Shown in pieces: positions 34,803-46,256 of a stretch of 64,000 bases of DNA. Source of the stretch: Vicia villosa (Eukaryota; Streptophyta; Magnoliopsida; Fabales; Fabaceae). A program made the translations under genes and the position numbers. The notes beneath the pieces are model-generated. The model was not told the origin of the DNA and made no database searches. It saw only the letters and a list, made by a program, of their open reading frames with translations. The stretch is taken from contig NW_026706246.1 of the NCBI RefSeq assembly GCF_029867415.1, positions 1 to 64,000 of the forward strand, written 5' to 3'. The stretch's first letter is position 1, and the number at the start of each line of letters is the position of its first letter.

Positions 34803-36041
34803 TGAAGGTGTGAAAAACACTAGAAAGGGGGATTTGAATAAGTTTTTTTTTTTAAAACAAACAAAGCTTTTATAAAAAACAACTCACCTCTTTAAAACAA
34901 AAAAATACTCCACTCTTGATACTAACAATAGATTACAAGAAGGAAAGAACAAGATATGTTTATACTAGTTCACTTGAAAATTATCAAGCTAATCTAGTCC
35001 ACCCTCCAAGGTGATTTCTCCTCTCTCAAACGAGGTCTTAATCCATTATAATCAAACAGATTATAATTGCATGGGCTAGCTGCTGATGACTAACACAATA
35101 CAATCTTTAAAATGCACAAGTCCTAAACCTCTCAAGAAATTGTGACCAACTGGTATCTTGAGGAGAAACTCTAAGACACACTAGTCATAGACTTCTCAAG
35201 AAATTCTGACCAACCAGTCTCTTAGGGAACAATCAAACAACAGTTTGAATAAGAGTTTGTTTACAAATAAATGTTTTTACACAAGCTGAATGTAAACGAT
35301 AATTTTTAGATTCTAGACTTCTAAAGAGAATGAAGCTATGAACATTCTTTCAAGAATGTATATGATCGTGAATTAGCAGCTTCCTCTTTGAGTATTCAAG
35401 CATTTATATAGCCAATATAATAATATATCTGTTGGAGTGCAAATCTGGAAACTTCAGAAGTTTGGCGGCTTGAACGTATTGGGAGACAAGGTCGTACAAC
35501 GCGCCCGTCCTTTTCATGGTAGTGGAGTGAAACATTCGTTTTGTACCACGTACTATGTACTACGTATCGTTATCTTTTATTCTTCTTGAACTTCAGAGAC
35601 TGGCAACATGAGTTGGAAGAACGATAATAATCCTTGGGTCTTCAGAACTTCAAGTCTCTAGAGTCTTCAACACTTGTTCTTCAATACTCTTTGTCTTTAG
35701 AAACATCAATCTTCAGAGCTTCAAGTCTTCAGAGTCTTCAGAACCGCGTCTTCAGATTCTTCATCACTTTGTCTTTAGATTGGTTTCTTCAAACTTCGTA
35801 TCAGAGTCACAACTTCAGAGTCTTCTAAAGTGGTTTGCTACTGTTCATCAGAACTTGTGTAGCGCAGAAGCGGAACTTGTATCTTCTAATGTGTTGGCCA
35901 CGCCTTTCATCGGATTCCGAACCTGTTTCTTAAAAGCTCAAAGCAACAAACATTAGAGTACCAAAAATTGTTCATACAAACATACTCATTGTTATCATCA
36001 AAACTCAGAGATATATTGCAGAACCAAATCTTGTTCTAACA
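34803..36041 (-). mobile_element. 5' LTR (1239 bp) of a second SIRE-type copia
   Basis: On the minus strand it starts TGTTAGAACAAGATTTGG and ends TTTCACACCTTCA. It is preceded in the internal region by a degenerate initiator-Met-type primer site (minus strand AGCATCATAGCTCCGG). It shares LTR start, repeated 'ttcagagtcttcagaac' words and overall plan with element E but is clearly a different, older subfamily. It belongs to the gag at 33655-34703; pol and the 3' LTR are gone. Confidence 0.85.
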
Positions 36042-36299
36042 TCCATCATATTTGATTTTACTTGGAGGCAAAGTAAATCTATTTAGTGTTTCATAGAAAT
36101 CTATCATTTTCTTTTTATTGAGACACAAGTCTCGCATGTTGTAGCCGAGTTCCTAATATTAGCAATTTCAAACATAAGCGTTTTATTACTCTTTTCCGTA
36201 AATTCATGATAGTCCTTAAGGTTTAAGTTACATTTTTTAATCTTATCATTTTTTCTATTAACTTAGCACTTAACTTAGCTAACTGCTTGTAAGATAGTT

Positions 36300-37260
36300 T
36301 TGTTACCTCATGGTCATCTTCCTAGTGAGACACTTTCAAGCAGGATTTATTTTCTTCATTTGAAGAAGATTCTTCAACAAATCTTCCTGAGATTGATTCT
36401 TTTTCATTTACAGAGGTTTTGTTCTCTCTTCTTCTCTCAGAGATTCCATTTGATAATGATTCTTATTTATATCCTCCCACAGATGAACTTTCATCATTTG
36501 ATGTTGAATCCTCCGAAGAGTGTTCAACTAATGAGTATGTTATTTCAAAGGAAATCACATGAGTTGTTTTGTAGGAGTTTGATGAAGTTGCTGAGGATTC
36601 TTCCAGATTTGAACCTATTCCTTCATCATTAATTAATTTAACTAGTTCATTCAACTTTTCTATGATTTCACCCTTCTTTGATTTTTTTTGAAAATTCATA
36701 AACACTCACATCTCTTGAATAAAGGTTTGGATCAGATTTCTGATTTCAATTATTAACTCTTAAATATTTGTAGGTAACAAACGTTCCAATACAATTTCTT
36801 ACATTTCTAAATTTGGAGAAACATTTATGAAAGAAGCGTTCATCTTCTTTGCCTCGTGTATTCATTTGTTATCCTTTGATACTCAGAGAAACTCCATACA
36901 CCATTTCAAGAGTATTCAATATTCCTTGGAAGATTTACAATTATAAACATAAAGGAGATTACTATCATCTAAAGAAATTACTAGAAAATTCTTACTTTTG
37001 AAGTCAATTTCAAATTTTCTCTTTTCCTCTATTCTCGAAAGGAAATCAGATTTATCTACTATTTTTACATTTATGTGTTGAATAGAGATAAATTGACTAT
37101 TGATTATTGTTTCCCACAATGTTAAATCTATACTTTGAATAAAAAATTTAAACTTAGATTTCCATAATTCAAATCTATCATCATTAAATGATGGAGGTGT
37201 TTTAAAGAAATATCTATTATTAAAAAAGTGTTAGGAGTGATCTTCCTCCTGAGACGATTA
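36300..37260 (-). pseudogene. Degenerate copia gag remnant
   Basis: Minus-strand pieces near 37240-36916 contain PPSFNDDRFE, WKSKFKFFIQS and LWETIINSQF in broken frames, resembling the start of a copia Gag (UBN2 type). Another piece, 36705-36463, is rich in Ser/Glu and precedes nothing recognisable. It lies next to the primer site and LTR at 37275-38922. The left part of this element has been replaced by the SIRE LTR ending at 36041. Confidence 0.6.
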
Positions 37261-37274
37261 GTCTTTAAATAGAA

Positions 37275-37291
37275 GTTAGGCTCTAATACCA
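37275..37291 (-). other. Primer-binding site, initiator-Met type
   Basis: On the minus strand TGGTATTAGAGCCTAAC, close to the usual TGGTATCAGAGC, two bases after the LTR end. Confidence 0.75.
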
Positions 37292-37293
37292 CT

Positions 37294-38922
37294 TGTTGGA
37301 TATATAACTCCACACACGAGAGAGGGTGAACTATGGGGGTTTGAAAAATGAAAGTTTACAATATTATTGTTTTCACTTTCAGAGTTTAAAAACATTTTCG
37401 ATAAAAATGTTTGACTGATAGTAGGGGAAAAATATATATGCAGAAAATACATAGATAAGGAAAATAGATGACACCGGAAATTATAGAGGTTCATTCTAAA
37501 TTAAGTGACACAATACTTTTCCCAATATTTGACCTTGAGAGTATCCAATAACTCTTATAAGCTTTTAGTAGGTTGAGCTTACGGACCCTTTTATACAAGG
37601 AAAATGAAGTTCCAGGTTAACTTTCAACCAAACAATGAACATCAGAGAAAAGCGGTTAGTCTTTCTTCCAAACACGAACTTGAAGTTGTTACTCCCCAAG
37701 TTAAATTGATATTTTGTATAGACTTATCTCGAACCAAAAGTGGAGTTTTAAACTGGCTATCCCATAAACCAAAATAGGGTTTTACACGGGCTGACCACGA
37801 ATCGAATTGAGATTTTACATCAGGCTAATCTCAAACCAAAATAGGATTATACACAGGGTGACCATAAACCACATTAATATTTTACACTATGTTAATATCA
37901 AACCAAAAATGAGCTTTTACTCAGGCTGAACTCACAAACCAAACCAAAGAATTAATACTAAATCCCCAAACCAAGCTTTTAATGGGTTTAACTTTGAACC
38001 TTAAGAGAAATTATCCAACCAAGAGAAAAAATGCCTATTAGTGAATTTACAATATTACCCCTTTTCTATAACAAAAGACCTCACTTAAACACAAAGACTT
38101 ACTCGAAGCATTACAGCTAAATTAAAGTTAGAGAAAATAGAAAAATATTTTTAGAGAGAGTGTGAGACTGAGACAGAGAGATCATGTTTCTGTATGTGAA
38201 AATGTGAATGAAGAGGCATCTTTTTATAGGCTAGAGGTTGGCAAAAAAAGAAAAGATCCATGGACTAATTTAATGTCGCAATCAATTAGTTATTTGTCCC
38301 AATCGATTGGATGACCCAATACAATAGAGTATAAATGCCCAAATTGGAAGGTTTTCAAAAATAGTTGTTGCCATTCATTAAGATTCTGCCACAAGAGATT
38401 AATAAATTTTTTTTCACTAACCCATTTGATTGGGTATATGTGCCAATCGATTGGACAATTAAAAAAATCCAAAATATTCTGACAATTCCTGATTCATCTG
38501 GCATGTCTCTAAAATTTTTTTGGTTGTTTTATTTGAGAAATAGAGGATTTAAAGCATGTTTTAGTGTGTGCGAGTGTGTGTGTGTGTGTATGATTTAGCC
38601 ATACTACTTTACAAGAATGCCTTTGTGTTTTTACAACACATTGATTACTCAAACGCGACTGGGCGAGCTTTCATGCTTTCTCTCTTTCATACTTTGAAGC
38701 TTTAAGACTTTGTCGAATAAACCAATCATATAATCACTTGCTTGAATCTTCTTGGATATGAGGCTTAAGATATCTTCAAGTTTAATTCCATCGTCGGAGG
38801 ATAGAGATTGTAAAATTACCCTAGTTCATCTGCTTGATACAAAGGAAAAGCTTTGAACAAAATTTGTCTTGTGTTGTGCATACCGCTTGCATCTTCACAA
38901 GTTTTCATCAGTGAAACCAACA
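37294..38922 (-). mobile_element. 5' LTR (about 1629 bp) of a copia element
   Basis: On the minus strand it starts TGTTGGTTTCACTGATG and ends ATATATCCAACA, with 6-bp inverted ends TGTTGG/CCAACA. A TATA-like CTATAAAAAG lies on the minus strand at 38220-38229, in a sensible place for the LTR promoter. It has a repeated 'aaaccaaaatagg.ttttacac.gg' block (37735-37930, five to six imperfect copies of about 36-40 bp) and a GT-rich microsatellite at about 38562-38590. No partner LTR is seen. Confidence 0.72.
38220..38229 (-). promoter_or_regulatory. Candidate LTR TATA box
   Basis: CTATAAAAAG on the minus strand inside the LTR 37294-38922, the best TATA match there. Position only; no transcript evidence. 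Confidence 0.4.
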
Positions 38923-38998
38923 CTAATTTGTCATCAAGTTGTAATCATCAAATGCACATCATAAAAATAAAAGTATGATAACCTTTAGCTTTGATCAC

Positions 38999-39428
38999 TT
39001 ATTGACTGGCCTGCAAAACATGATTCCGTAGAACGTTGTTAAGAGTAACATCTATATGGGAGCTCTCAGTGTTGAGATTAATTGTTGGAGGGTTGAAAGT
39101 CGCTTCAGGTTCCTGGGTAGCTTTAATATTCTCATGAGGATCATATACACCACCAACTAGGTCAGAAATGGAAGTGGAAATATGATTAATTTCCTTCTTT
39201 AAAGTCTTGCACGTAAACTCCTTATGCTTGACGAGAGGACTAACAACTTCGGACTTACCATCAACATTCTCTCCAATCAATATGACCTTCATACAAACAC
39301 CATTAGAATTCCTAAAAGAAACATCCTTTTTGAGGAATTTTTTCTTTGAAATATTCTTAGGAAATTTCTTAATAGAGCTCCTAACCTTCTTGACCACCCC
39401 TTGCGAAATTCTCAGAATGCTCCCATAT
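38999..39428 (-). other. Unrecognised open stretch (C-terminal part of a 244-codon frame)
   Basis: The minus-strand frame 39733-38999 is 244 codons long. Its first about 100 codons are read out of the palindromic repeats at 39429-39715 and are not convincing protein. The last about 140 codons (KKFPKNISKKKFLKK, then GENVDGKSEVVSPLVKHKEF and a Thr/Asn/Ser-rich tail) have ordinary composition and could be an exon or fragment of a transposon-encoded accessory protein. I do not recognise a family. Confidence 0.3.
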
Positions 39429-39715
39429 TTCGGAAATGCATTTCCGAAATCACTTTTTTCTGAAAAAAAGGGTGATTTCGGAAGTACACTTCCGAAAACA
39501 CCCCTTTTTTGGGTTATCGGAAATGCATTTCCGAAAACACCTTTTTTTTTGGGAGGGGGTGTCTTCGGATATACACTTCCGAATTTTTTTTGGGAGGGGG
39601 GTGTTTCGGATATACACTTCCGATTTTTTTTTTGGGAGGGGGTGTTTCGGATATACACTTCCGAAATATTCCAAGACCAAATTGGTCTTGGAATGTTTCG
39701 GATATACACTATCAT
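39429..39715. repeat. Cluster of 20-bp palindromes, consensus TTCGGANATGCATNTCCGAA
   Basis: Copies at 39429-39448, 39477-39496, 39516-39535, 39564-39583, 39605-39624 and 39646-39665, plus a broken copy near 39695. The last three are embedded in a tandem repeat of about 42 bp with a T-run and GGGAGGGGG. A 13-bp inverted repeat with 1-nt spacer (ATTCCAAGACCAA and its complement) lies at 39668-39694. Confidence 0.85.
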
Positions 39716-39769
39716 TAATAGGTATAAAATCAAGATGAATCAATACAACTAATAGGTATAAAATTTCCT

Positions 39770-40340
39770 AAACAATTTTAAAGTTAAAAATTATTTGACT
39801 AATTTATATAAATCAAAAACATCTTAATTTCATAAGTAAATTTTGAATTATTTAAAATTAAGTATAATATATAAATATAAATATAATATATATTATAAAT
39901 TAAAACACTCATTGTTTTAATTTTTATAATTATTATATAAATGTATAAATATATATATATAATTAATATATAATAATTATTATATAAATATATAATAATT
40001 TTTATAAATATATAATAATTATTATAATTATTATATAAATATATAAATTAAAACACTCATTTTTTTAATTATTTTTGTAAATATATAAATATATAATAAT
40101 TATTATTAATATAAATATATTAATAAAAAATTATAACTCATTTTGTAAGTGAAATTATTTTAATTATTTTAATTAAAATTATTTTAAATTTTAAAATATG
40201 AATCAAAATAGAAATATATAATAATTATTATTCATAATTCATAAATTATATCAAAATATATAATAATTATTATTCATTAATCATAAATTATATCAAATTT
40301 ATGATAATTGAATTAATTAATATCCTAAAATTAATTTTTG
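39770..40340. other. Very AT-rich tract without gene
   Basis: Dominated by 'atataataattatt' and 'aaatatataa' words in imperfect repeats, almost no G or C. It separates the two palindrome clusters. Nothing else is visible. Confidence 0.8.
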
Positions 40341-40367
40341 GGATTTTTTTGGATTTTTTTTTGTTGT

Positions 40368-40484
40368 TTCGGAGATGCATCTCCGAATTAGTCAAAATCC
40401 CAATTTTTGGGATTTTTTCGGAAATGCACTTCCGAAGTCTGGAAAAATTTAGAAAAAAAAATATTTCGGAAATGCATTTCTGAA
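40368..40484. repeat. Second cluster of the 20-bp palindrome
   Basis: Copies at 40368-40387 (TTCGGAGATGCATCTCCGAA, perfect), 40417-40436 and 40465-40484. Same family as 39429-39715. Confidence 0.8.
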
Positions 40485-40854
40485 GCGGGGTAAAATGGAG
40501 TTTTCGCTGGGGTCACCCCATAGGAAGGTGGGTAAAGAAAAAATCATATTCTTATCCTAGTCATACGTGTTCGGCCCTTGTCCGCCATGTTGTTCTAGAG
40601 ATTCATAGAGTTCTCATAGAAAGATGGAATGTTAGAGTACGATTTGAGTAATGGAAGTGAAAGATAAAAAATGGGATCTTTTTTAATATATATAAATCGA
40701 GCCTTTTTGTGTTGGTATGAAGGATATAAGTGACAGTATTTTTGATAAAAGTGGGCTGATAAGAAATCCATTGGGCCCACCTATTTTTCAGCCATACGTG
40801 TACTAATTGCAATAAATTAATAATACAAAGACCTAAAGTTGATCAAATATTTTC

Positions 40855-41480
40855 ATATTAAATAGCGTCAAGAGCTTTTGTGAATATGTCAGTCAGTTGT
40901 TTTTCTATTCGAACATGCTCAAGAGTGGTTTTCTTTTTTTCAACTAGTTCTCTGATGTAATGATAATGAATACCTATATATTTGGTTCTGTTGTGTTGGA
41001 CATTGTATGTTATACTATCTTCTTTGAGCATTTGTTCCTTCCACAATAGTTGAGTGAAACTACTTCGAACAACAATATACTCTACTTCTGGAGTTGAAAT
41101 CGACACACGATTTTGAATTTTTACTGAATAAAGAGGTTAAATTGTGTCCTGGAAAGAAAATTTACCAAATGATGTTTTTCTATCTTCAGCATTGTCTGTC
41201 TGGTCAACATCACAATATCCAATCAGATAAGTTGTATAAAGGAGCACAAAATTCTATAATTAGATGTGCCTCTTAACCTAATTAGGATGACAAATCTTAG
41301 GACTGACTTGATAGCAAGAAGAAGCACCAATTAAAAAGTGATGTTGTGACAAATGACAGTGACATAAAAGAGATTACCAATCAATAATTACTCATTGTTC
41401 ATCCTTTGATAACTTGATATGACTGACAGCCGGAGTACATTTATATTGATCATTCTCCATTCAAATTTTCTTCACAAAGT
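40855..41480 (-). pseudogene. Ty1/copia RNase H relic
   Basis: The minus-strand frame 41106-40858 reads ISTPEVEYIVVRSSFTQLLW, NRTKYIGIHYHYIRELVE and KQLTDIFTKALDAI, the conserved end of copia RNase H. Further upstream (about 41110-41240) broken frames show DVDQTDN and RKTSFGKF, the preceding part of the domain. Many stops; an old fragment with no LTR visible. Confidence 0.8.
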
Positions 41481-43644
41481 TCTTAGTATATTTGCTTTGG
41501 GAAAAAATATCATCTTTCATTCAATTTACTTGGAACCTTAAAAAATAGGTAAGCTCGCCAACCATACTAAACATGAGCATAAATTTTACTCCGTTCATTT
41601 ATGAACTTAGGATCTTTAACAAAACAATCATTAGTGAAGAATACTCGTGTAAACAAAACCATTTCTTTAAATAAATTATTAAAACTTTATAAATATGCTT
41701 AAAAATATAAAAAAACACACACATGCACATGCATGCGTGCGTGCACACACGCCTTCCAGTTTAACCTACTATTTTTGGTGGACCGATGTTTTTGGCTCTC
41801 TACCTTAAGAAAAAGGGATGAGGGGGGCAGATTTTGCCCACGAGATTTTTCTAAAAAATTTTGTGTACATAGAATCAAAATTGGATAGTGAATTGAGGAG
41901 CTAAATACACTATTTTTTTTCTTTCTCTTTATTGATAAAAAAATTGAATGTTTCAAGATTATATAAATATAATCTTACAATTTTATTTCATCCTTCCCTA
42001 ACTAGATTTCTTTCCATTTATTTCATCAGCCTCGCTGGAAAAAAAAGACTAGAAGTTGATAAAGTAATAATTCATGACTTATTAAGGAATAAATTTCTAA
42101 ATTCCAAATTGATTACTTATCTGTGGTTTTTCTTCTTTTGTATGTTAGACTTCGGGCTCATTGTCTTGCATTATACATCATTATACTTGTAGCTTGCACT
42201 CTCCTTTAAAATGTAAGGAGCTTTCGCTGCCTGTTTTAGCATAATGACCAACTCCTTTTGTTTTCTTTTTCAATTCTGAAGTATGACTAACCACATGATT
42301 TTTTTTTTTTTTAGAATATAAGAGCATTGCTATGTTGAAGCTACTTCATGTTATTGGATCTCCTTCAAGTCCAAGCCATTTTACTATTCTTGTTTGATCA
42401 ATTCCCTGGTCTGCAGACGAATACTGTGACACATTGCACAAATTCTTCCCATATTACCATGCATCATATATTTGTCTCACCAAATGATTTAAAAATCTGA
42501 CAAATACAAGAAGTTAAAGGTGTGCTTATCTTACCTTTTTATGGGTTTTTTTCTTCTATTTTTAGTTCATCATCGTATTGTTTTTTATTTTTGTCAAAGT
42601 AACAAGGTTTTAAATAAAAAGAGAAAGGAAATATTAAGAACTTAAAATATGACATTGATGTAATAACATCTAGACAGTTAAAATAGAAATAACATGGATC
42701 ATAAGATCCTACAAAGTTCCTGTAAAAAAATCCTATATAAAATCTTATTTCATTTTTGTACAATATGTAAAAAAAATAAAAATTGGCGTGTCGACCCGAC
42801 AACCACCCAACTCATTAATAAATGTGTGGATTTGATTTTTAAGTTCGGATGCTGAAGTAGGTCCACTTTTCCATTTTTAAAGACGCTCACACACTCATAT
42901 GCACGCACACACGCGGATATATTAACTTTAAATATTTAAAATAATATGTTTGATAGGGTAGAGTTAGCTTTCGCTAGACCCAATTAGGAATCCGTTTATT
43001 TTGGTTTTTTTTTTTTTTAAATGATTTTTATAACACAATTTTGTGTAAAAAAATGTATAAAGAAACTAAAAGCTTAAAATAAAATTTAGGTTTGAATGAT
43101 TATTCTTAAAATTTTATTTTAAATATTTTATTATTTTATTTTATTGAAGTTATTTTTGAAAATCAAAGTTTTAAAAAATTACCTAATTTTGAAGTTATTT
43201 CAAATAATTTTTCATAAAAATAATTTTTGAGATACAATTGTTTTAAAAATTGCGATTTCGACTTTATTTTGATCTTTAAATGTATCTTTACGCTATAGTA
43301 TGTCAAAATTAGTCTTTCATTTTAGAAAAAATAAATATAAAAATTTATATTATTTTAAAAAAACAATTTTATAAAATCTACTTTTAAAATATAAAAAAAA
43401 AATCCAATTTTAAACAACTTAATCAAATAGACCCTAAATGATAGGACTAAATGTTGTGACAAAATTTTAAAAATAAAATTTAAATTATTTATAGAGACAA
43501 AAATATATTTAACGCTAAAAGATATATAATAAGTAAAAAAACTATTTATATTGCAATTTATAGAGACAAAAATATAGGAACTAAAATCTTATTTTACCAT
43601 TATATTTAGTTTTGTATATGCCTTTATATGTGTATAATAAGGAA
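41481..43644. other. AT-rich DNA without recognised gene
   Basis: No frame has a recognisable domain. There is an AC/TGCA microsatellite-like stretch at about 41709-41752, T-runs (42297-42312, 43005-43018) and A/T-rich words such as 'tttatagagacaaaaatat', seen twice (43490, 43558). Otherwise nothing is seen. Confidence 0.7.
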
Positions 43645-43653
43645 AAAAATCTA

Positions 43654-43917
43654 GGCTTAATTGCAACTTTGGTCTTCTTATTTTGTTTTTTTTTTAATTT
43701 TAGCCTCCCCATTTTTAAAATCACGATTTTGGTCCCCTTTTGAGTTTTCTATTGAAAAAGATATAGGAATAGGGATTAATTTTGCAGAAAAAAGCAAAAT
43801 AGGGGGACGAAAATTGCACAGAAAACTTAAAAATGGAACTAAAATAGTGATTTTTAAAATAGAGAGATCAAAATCAAGAAAAAGACAAAATAGGGTGACT
43901 AAAATTGCAATTAAGCC
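43654..43917. mobile_element. MITE (264 bp), Mutator-type by its 9-bp target duplication
   Basis: Terminal inverted repeats GGCTTAATTGCAACTTTGGTC (43654-43674) and GACTAAAATTGCAATTAAGCC (43897-43917) match over most of 21 bp. Perfect 9-bp direct repeats AAAAATCTA flank it (43645-43653 and 43918-43926). The interior is largely self-complementary (ttttggtc..., gggggac/gtccccc-type words), so the whole element could fold into one long hairpin. The 104-codon plus-strand frame across it is incidental. Confidence 0.85.
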
Positions 43918-43926
43918 AAAAATCTA

Positions 43927-44205
43927 TTTATATTGCAATTTTTACTACCAAAAAAAACTCAAATTTGTCAGGTGAAAAGTATCCCGCAAATGTAAATATC
44001 ACCCTGCAACACAACAGTTACGAGGTGATCTTCCCACCCTGCAAAAACGTTAGTCACAACTTTTTGCAAGGGAATTTACACCCTGCAAACACGCTTTTCT
44101 AGAGTTGCAAACAACTTCGTTTCTTGTGACAGCTTCGTTCAGAACAGGTGCACAGTTGAGTCAGAGCAGTGATAACAGTGACTTGCGGGGTGAAATTCAC
44201 CTAAC
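43927..44205. other. Non-coding flank hosting the SIRE insertion
   Basis: Contains repeated 'ccctgcaa' and 'gcaaac' words but no gene. The sequence resumes after element E at 53768 with similar 'aacctgcaggatgaacttcacctgcc'. Confidence 0.5.
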
Positions 44206-44210
44206 AATAT
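44206..44210. other. Target site duplication of element E, left
   Basis: AATAT, repeated at 53763-53767 directly outside the other LTR. Confidence 0.9.
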
Positions 44211-45416
44211 TGAAGGATAGAAAAACACTTAGAAAGGGGGGGTTTGAATAAGTGTAGCTTTAAAAACTTGATCGATAAAAATAAATTGCACAGTTATTTT
44301 TATCCTGGTTCGTTGTTAACTAAACTACTCCAGTCCACCCCCGCAGAGATGATTTACCTCAACTGAGGATTTAATCCACTAATCGCACGGATTACAATGG
44401 TTCTCCACTTAGTCAGCAACTAAGTCTTCCAGAGTCTTCTGATCACACACTGATCACTCCAGGAACAACTGCTTAGATACCCTCTAAGACTTTCTAGAGT
44501 ATTCTGATCCACACGATCACTCTAGTTACAACCTGCTTAGATAACCTCTAAGACTTCCTAGAGTATTCTGATCCACACGATCACTCTAGTTCCTTACAAC
44601 TTAATGTAATCAATTCTAAGAGTATTACAATTGCTTCTTAAAAGCTATAATCACAAACTGTGATATTTCTCTTAACGTTTAAGCTTATTCTCACTAATAT
44701 ATTACAACAGCAATGTAGTGAGCTTTGATGAAGATGAAGATTCTGAGCTTTGAGTATAACAGAGTTTCAGCAAGTTAATATGAGTTGTTTTGTTCAGAAT
44801 CGTTAACCTTGCTTCTCATCAGAACTTCATATATATAGGCGTTGGAGAAGATGACCGTTGAGTGCATTTAATGCTTTGCGTGTTCCGTACAGCATCGCAT
44901 TTAATGTTATACGCTTTTGTCAACTACCTCGAGCCTTGTTCACGCTGTGTCTACTGACGTTGCCTTTAATAGCTTCTAACGTTCCTTTTGTCAGTCAGCG
45001 TAGCCTGCCACTTGTACTTCCTTCTGATCTGATGTTTGTGAATACAACGTTTGAATATCATCAGAGTCAAACAGCTTGGTGCAAAGCATCTTCTGATCTT
45101 CTGACCTTGAAGTGCTTCTGAGCGTGATACCATCAGAACTTCAGTGCTTCTGATCTCATGTTCTTCTGATGCTTCCATAGACCCATGTTCTGATTCTGCT
45201 TCGACCATCTTCTGATGTCTTGCCAGACCATGTTCTGATGTTGCATGCTGAACCCTTTGAGACAAAGCTTCTGAGCGCTGAATTATGCATACTCTTTATA
45301 TATTTCCTGAAAAGGAAATTGCATTGGATTAGAGTACCATATTATCTTAAGCAAAATTCATATTATTGTTATCATCAAAACTAAGATAATTGATCAGAAC
45401 AAATCTTGTTCTAACA
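44211..45416 (-). mobile_element. Element E 3' LTR, 1206 bp (SIRE/Maximus copia)
   Basis: On the minus strand TGTTAGAACAAGATTTG ... CTATCCTTCA. Nearly identical to 52557-53762 at the same length (differences noticed: one G/A at the start of the primer region, one in the 'ttgttttg/ttattttg' block and one 'cagtgcttc/cagcgcttc'). It carries a TATA-like ATATATATAG (plus 44829-44838), giving a minus-strand TATA box, and repeated 'cttctga' words. Confidence 0.95.
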
Positions 45417-45430
45417 ATCTCCCCCTTTTT
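45417..45430 (-). other. Polypurine tract of element E
   Basis: On the minus strand a run AAAAAGGGGGAGAT abuts the LTR start at 45416. Similar tracts recur at about 45530-45585 (three, each with 'ctcaGGGGGAGAtta') and about 46400-46415. Confidence 0.8.
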
Positions 45431-46198
45431 GATGATGACAAAAACATATATAAATGATATGAATTTGCGATCAGAAAGAGCAGACGGCAAAAGACAAATT
45501 ACACAGCTATAGCATAAGCATGTGAATATGTCTCCCCCTGAGATTAACAATCTCCCCCTGAGATAAATAATCTCCCCCTGAAATAAATACTCGAAGAACT
45601 TTAATAAAAGACTTCCCTGATTATTTCGGTAGAGACGATCACATAAGCTTCTGTCTTCAGAGAATTCATAGCTTCTGACTTCTACTTCCATTGGACAGCT
45701 TCAGAACTTGAATTTCTTTAGATCCCTAGAACACTCATAGCTTCTGATTCCTGCTTCCATTTAGGACAGCTTCAGAACTTGAGTTTTCTGGATCTTTAGA
45801 ACATTCACAGCTTCTGATTTCTGCTTCCCTCGGATAGCTTAGAGCTTTGAATTTCTACCAACATCACTTCATGCTAGATTTGTATCAGAACATTGTTGAA
45901 TGTACCAGAGCATCATCAGAGCATCTCTACATCCTGAAATGTTACAAAACAAAAACTAAACGACAAAAGTCAGCATGAACGAGTCAGAACATAAAATGTA
46001 TATTAGAACACATGATATGTATCAGAGCCATATAGGCTAAAATAATGTATCAGAGCGAATAGAATTTTGTCAGAGCAGATAGACAAATTTTGGATCAAAT
46101 TCTATTATCAGAAATTCTGATCATTCTTCTTTCTTGCTTCTGATTTCTGAAGCTTGACAGCACTCAGCTTGCTTCAGTTTCCATAAGCTTATTCTTTT

Positions 46199-46256
46199 AA
46201 AACCATAAGAAGCGTTATTCTGTAAAATTTTACAGAATAACGCTTCTTATGGTTTT
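46199..46256. repeat. Perfect 58-bp palindrome without spacer
   Basis: The left arm 46199-46227 (29 nt, starting AAAACCATAAGAAGCG) is the exact reverse complement of the right arm 46228-46256. The match stops one base further out on both sides. Confidence 0.97.

Noticed and set aside
39207..39752. 181-codon plus-strand frame and others over 39430-39740
   Set aside because: Low-complexity peptides read from the 20-bp palindromes in all frames.
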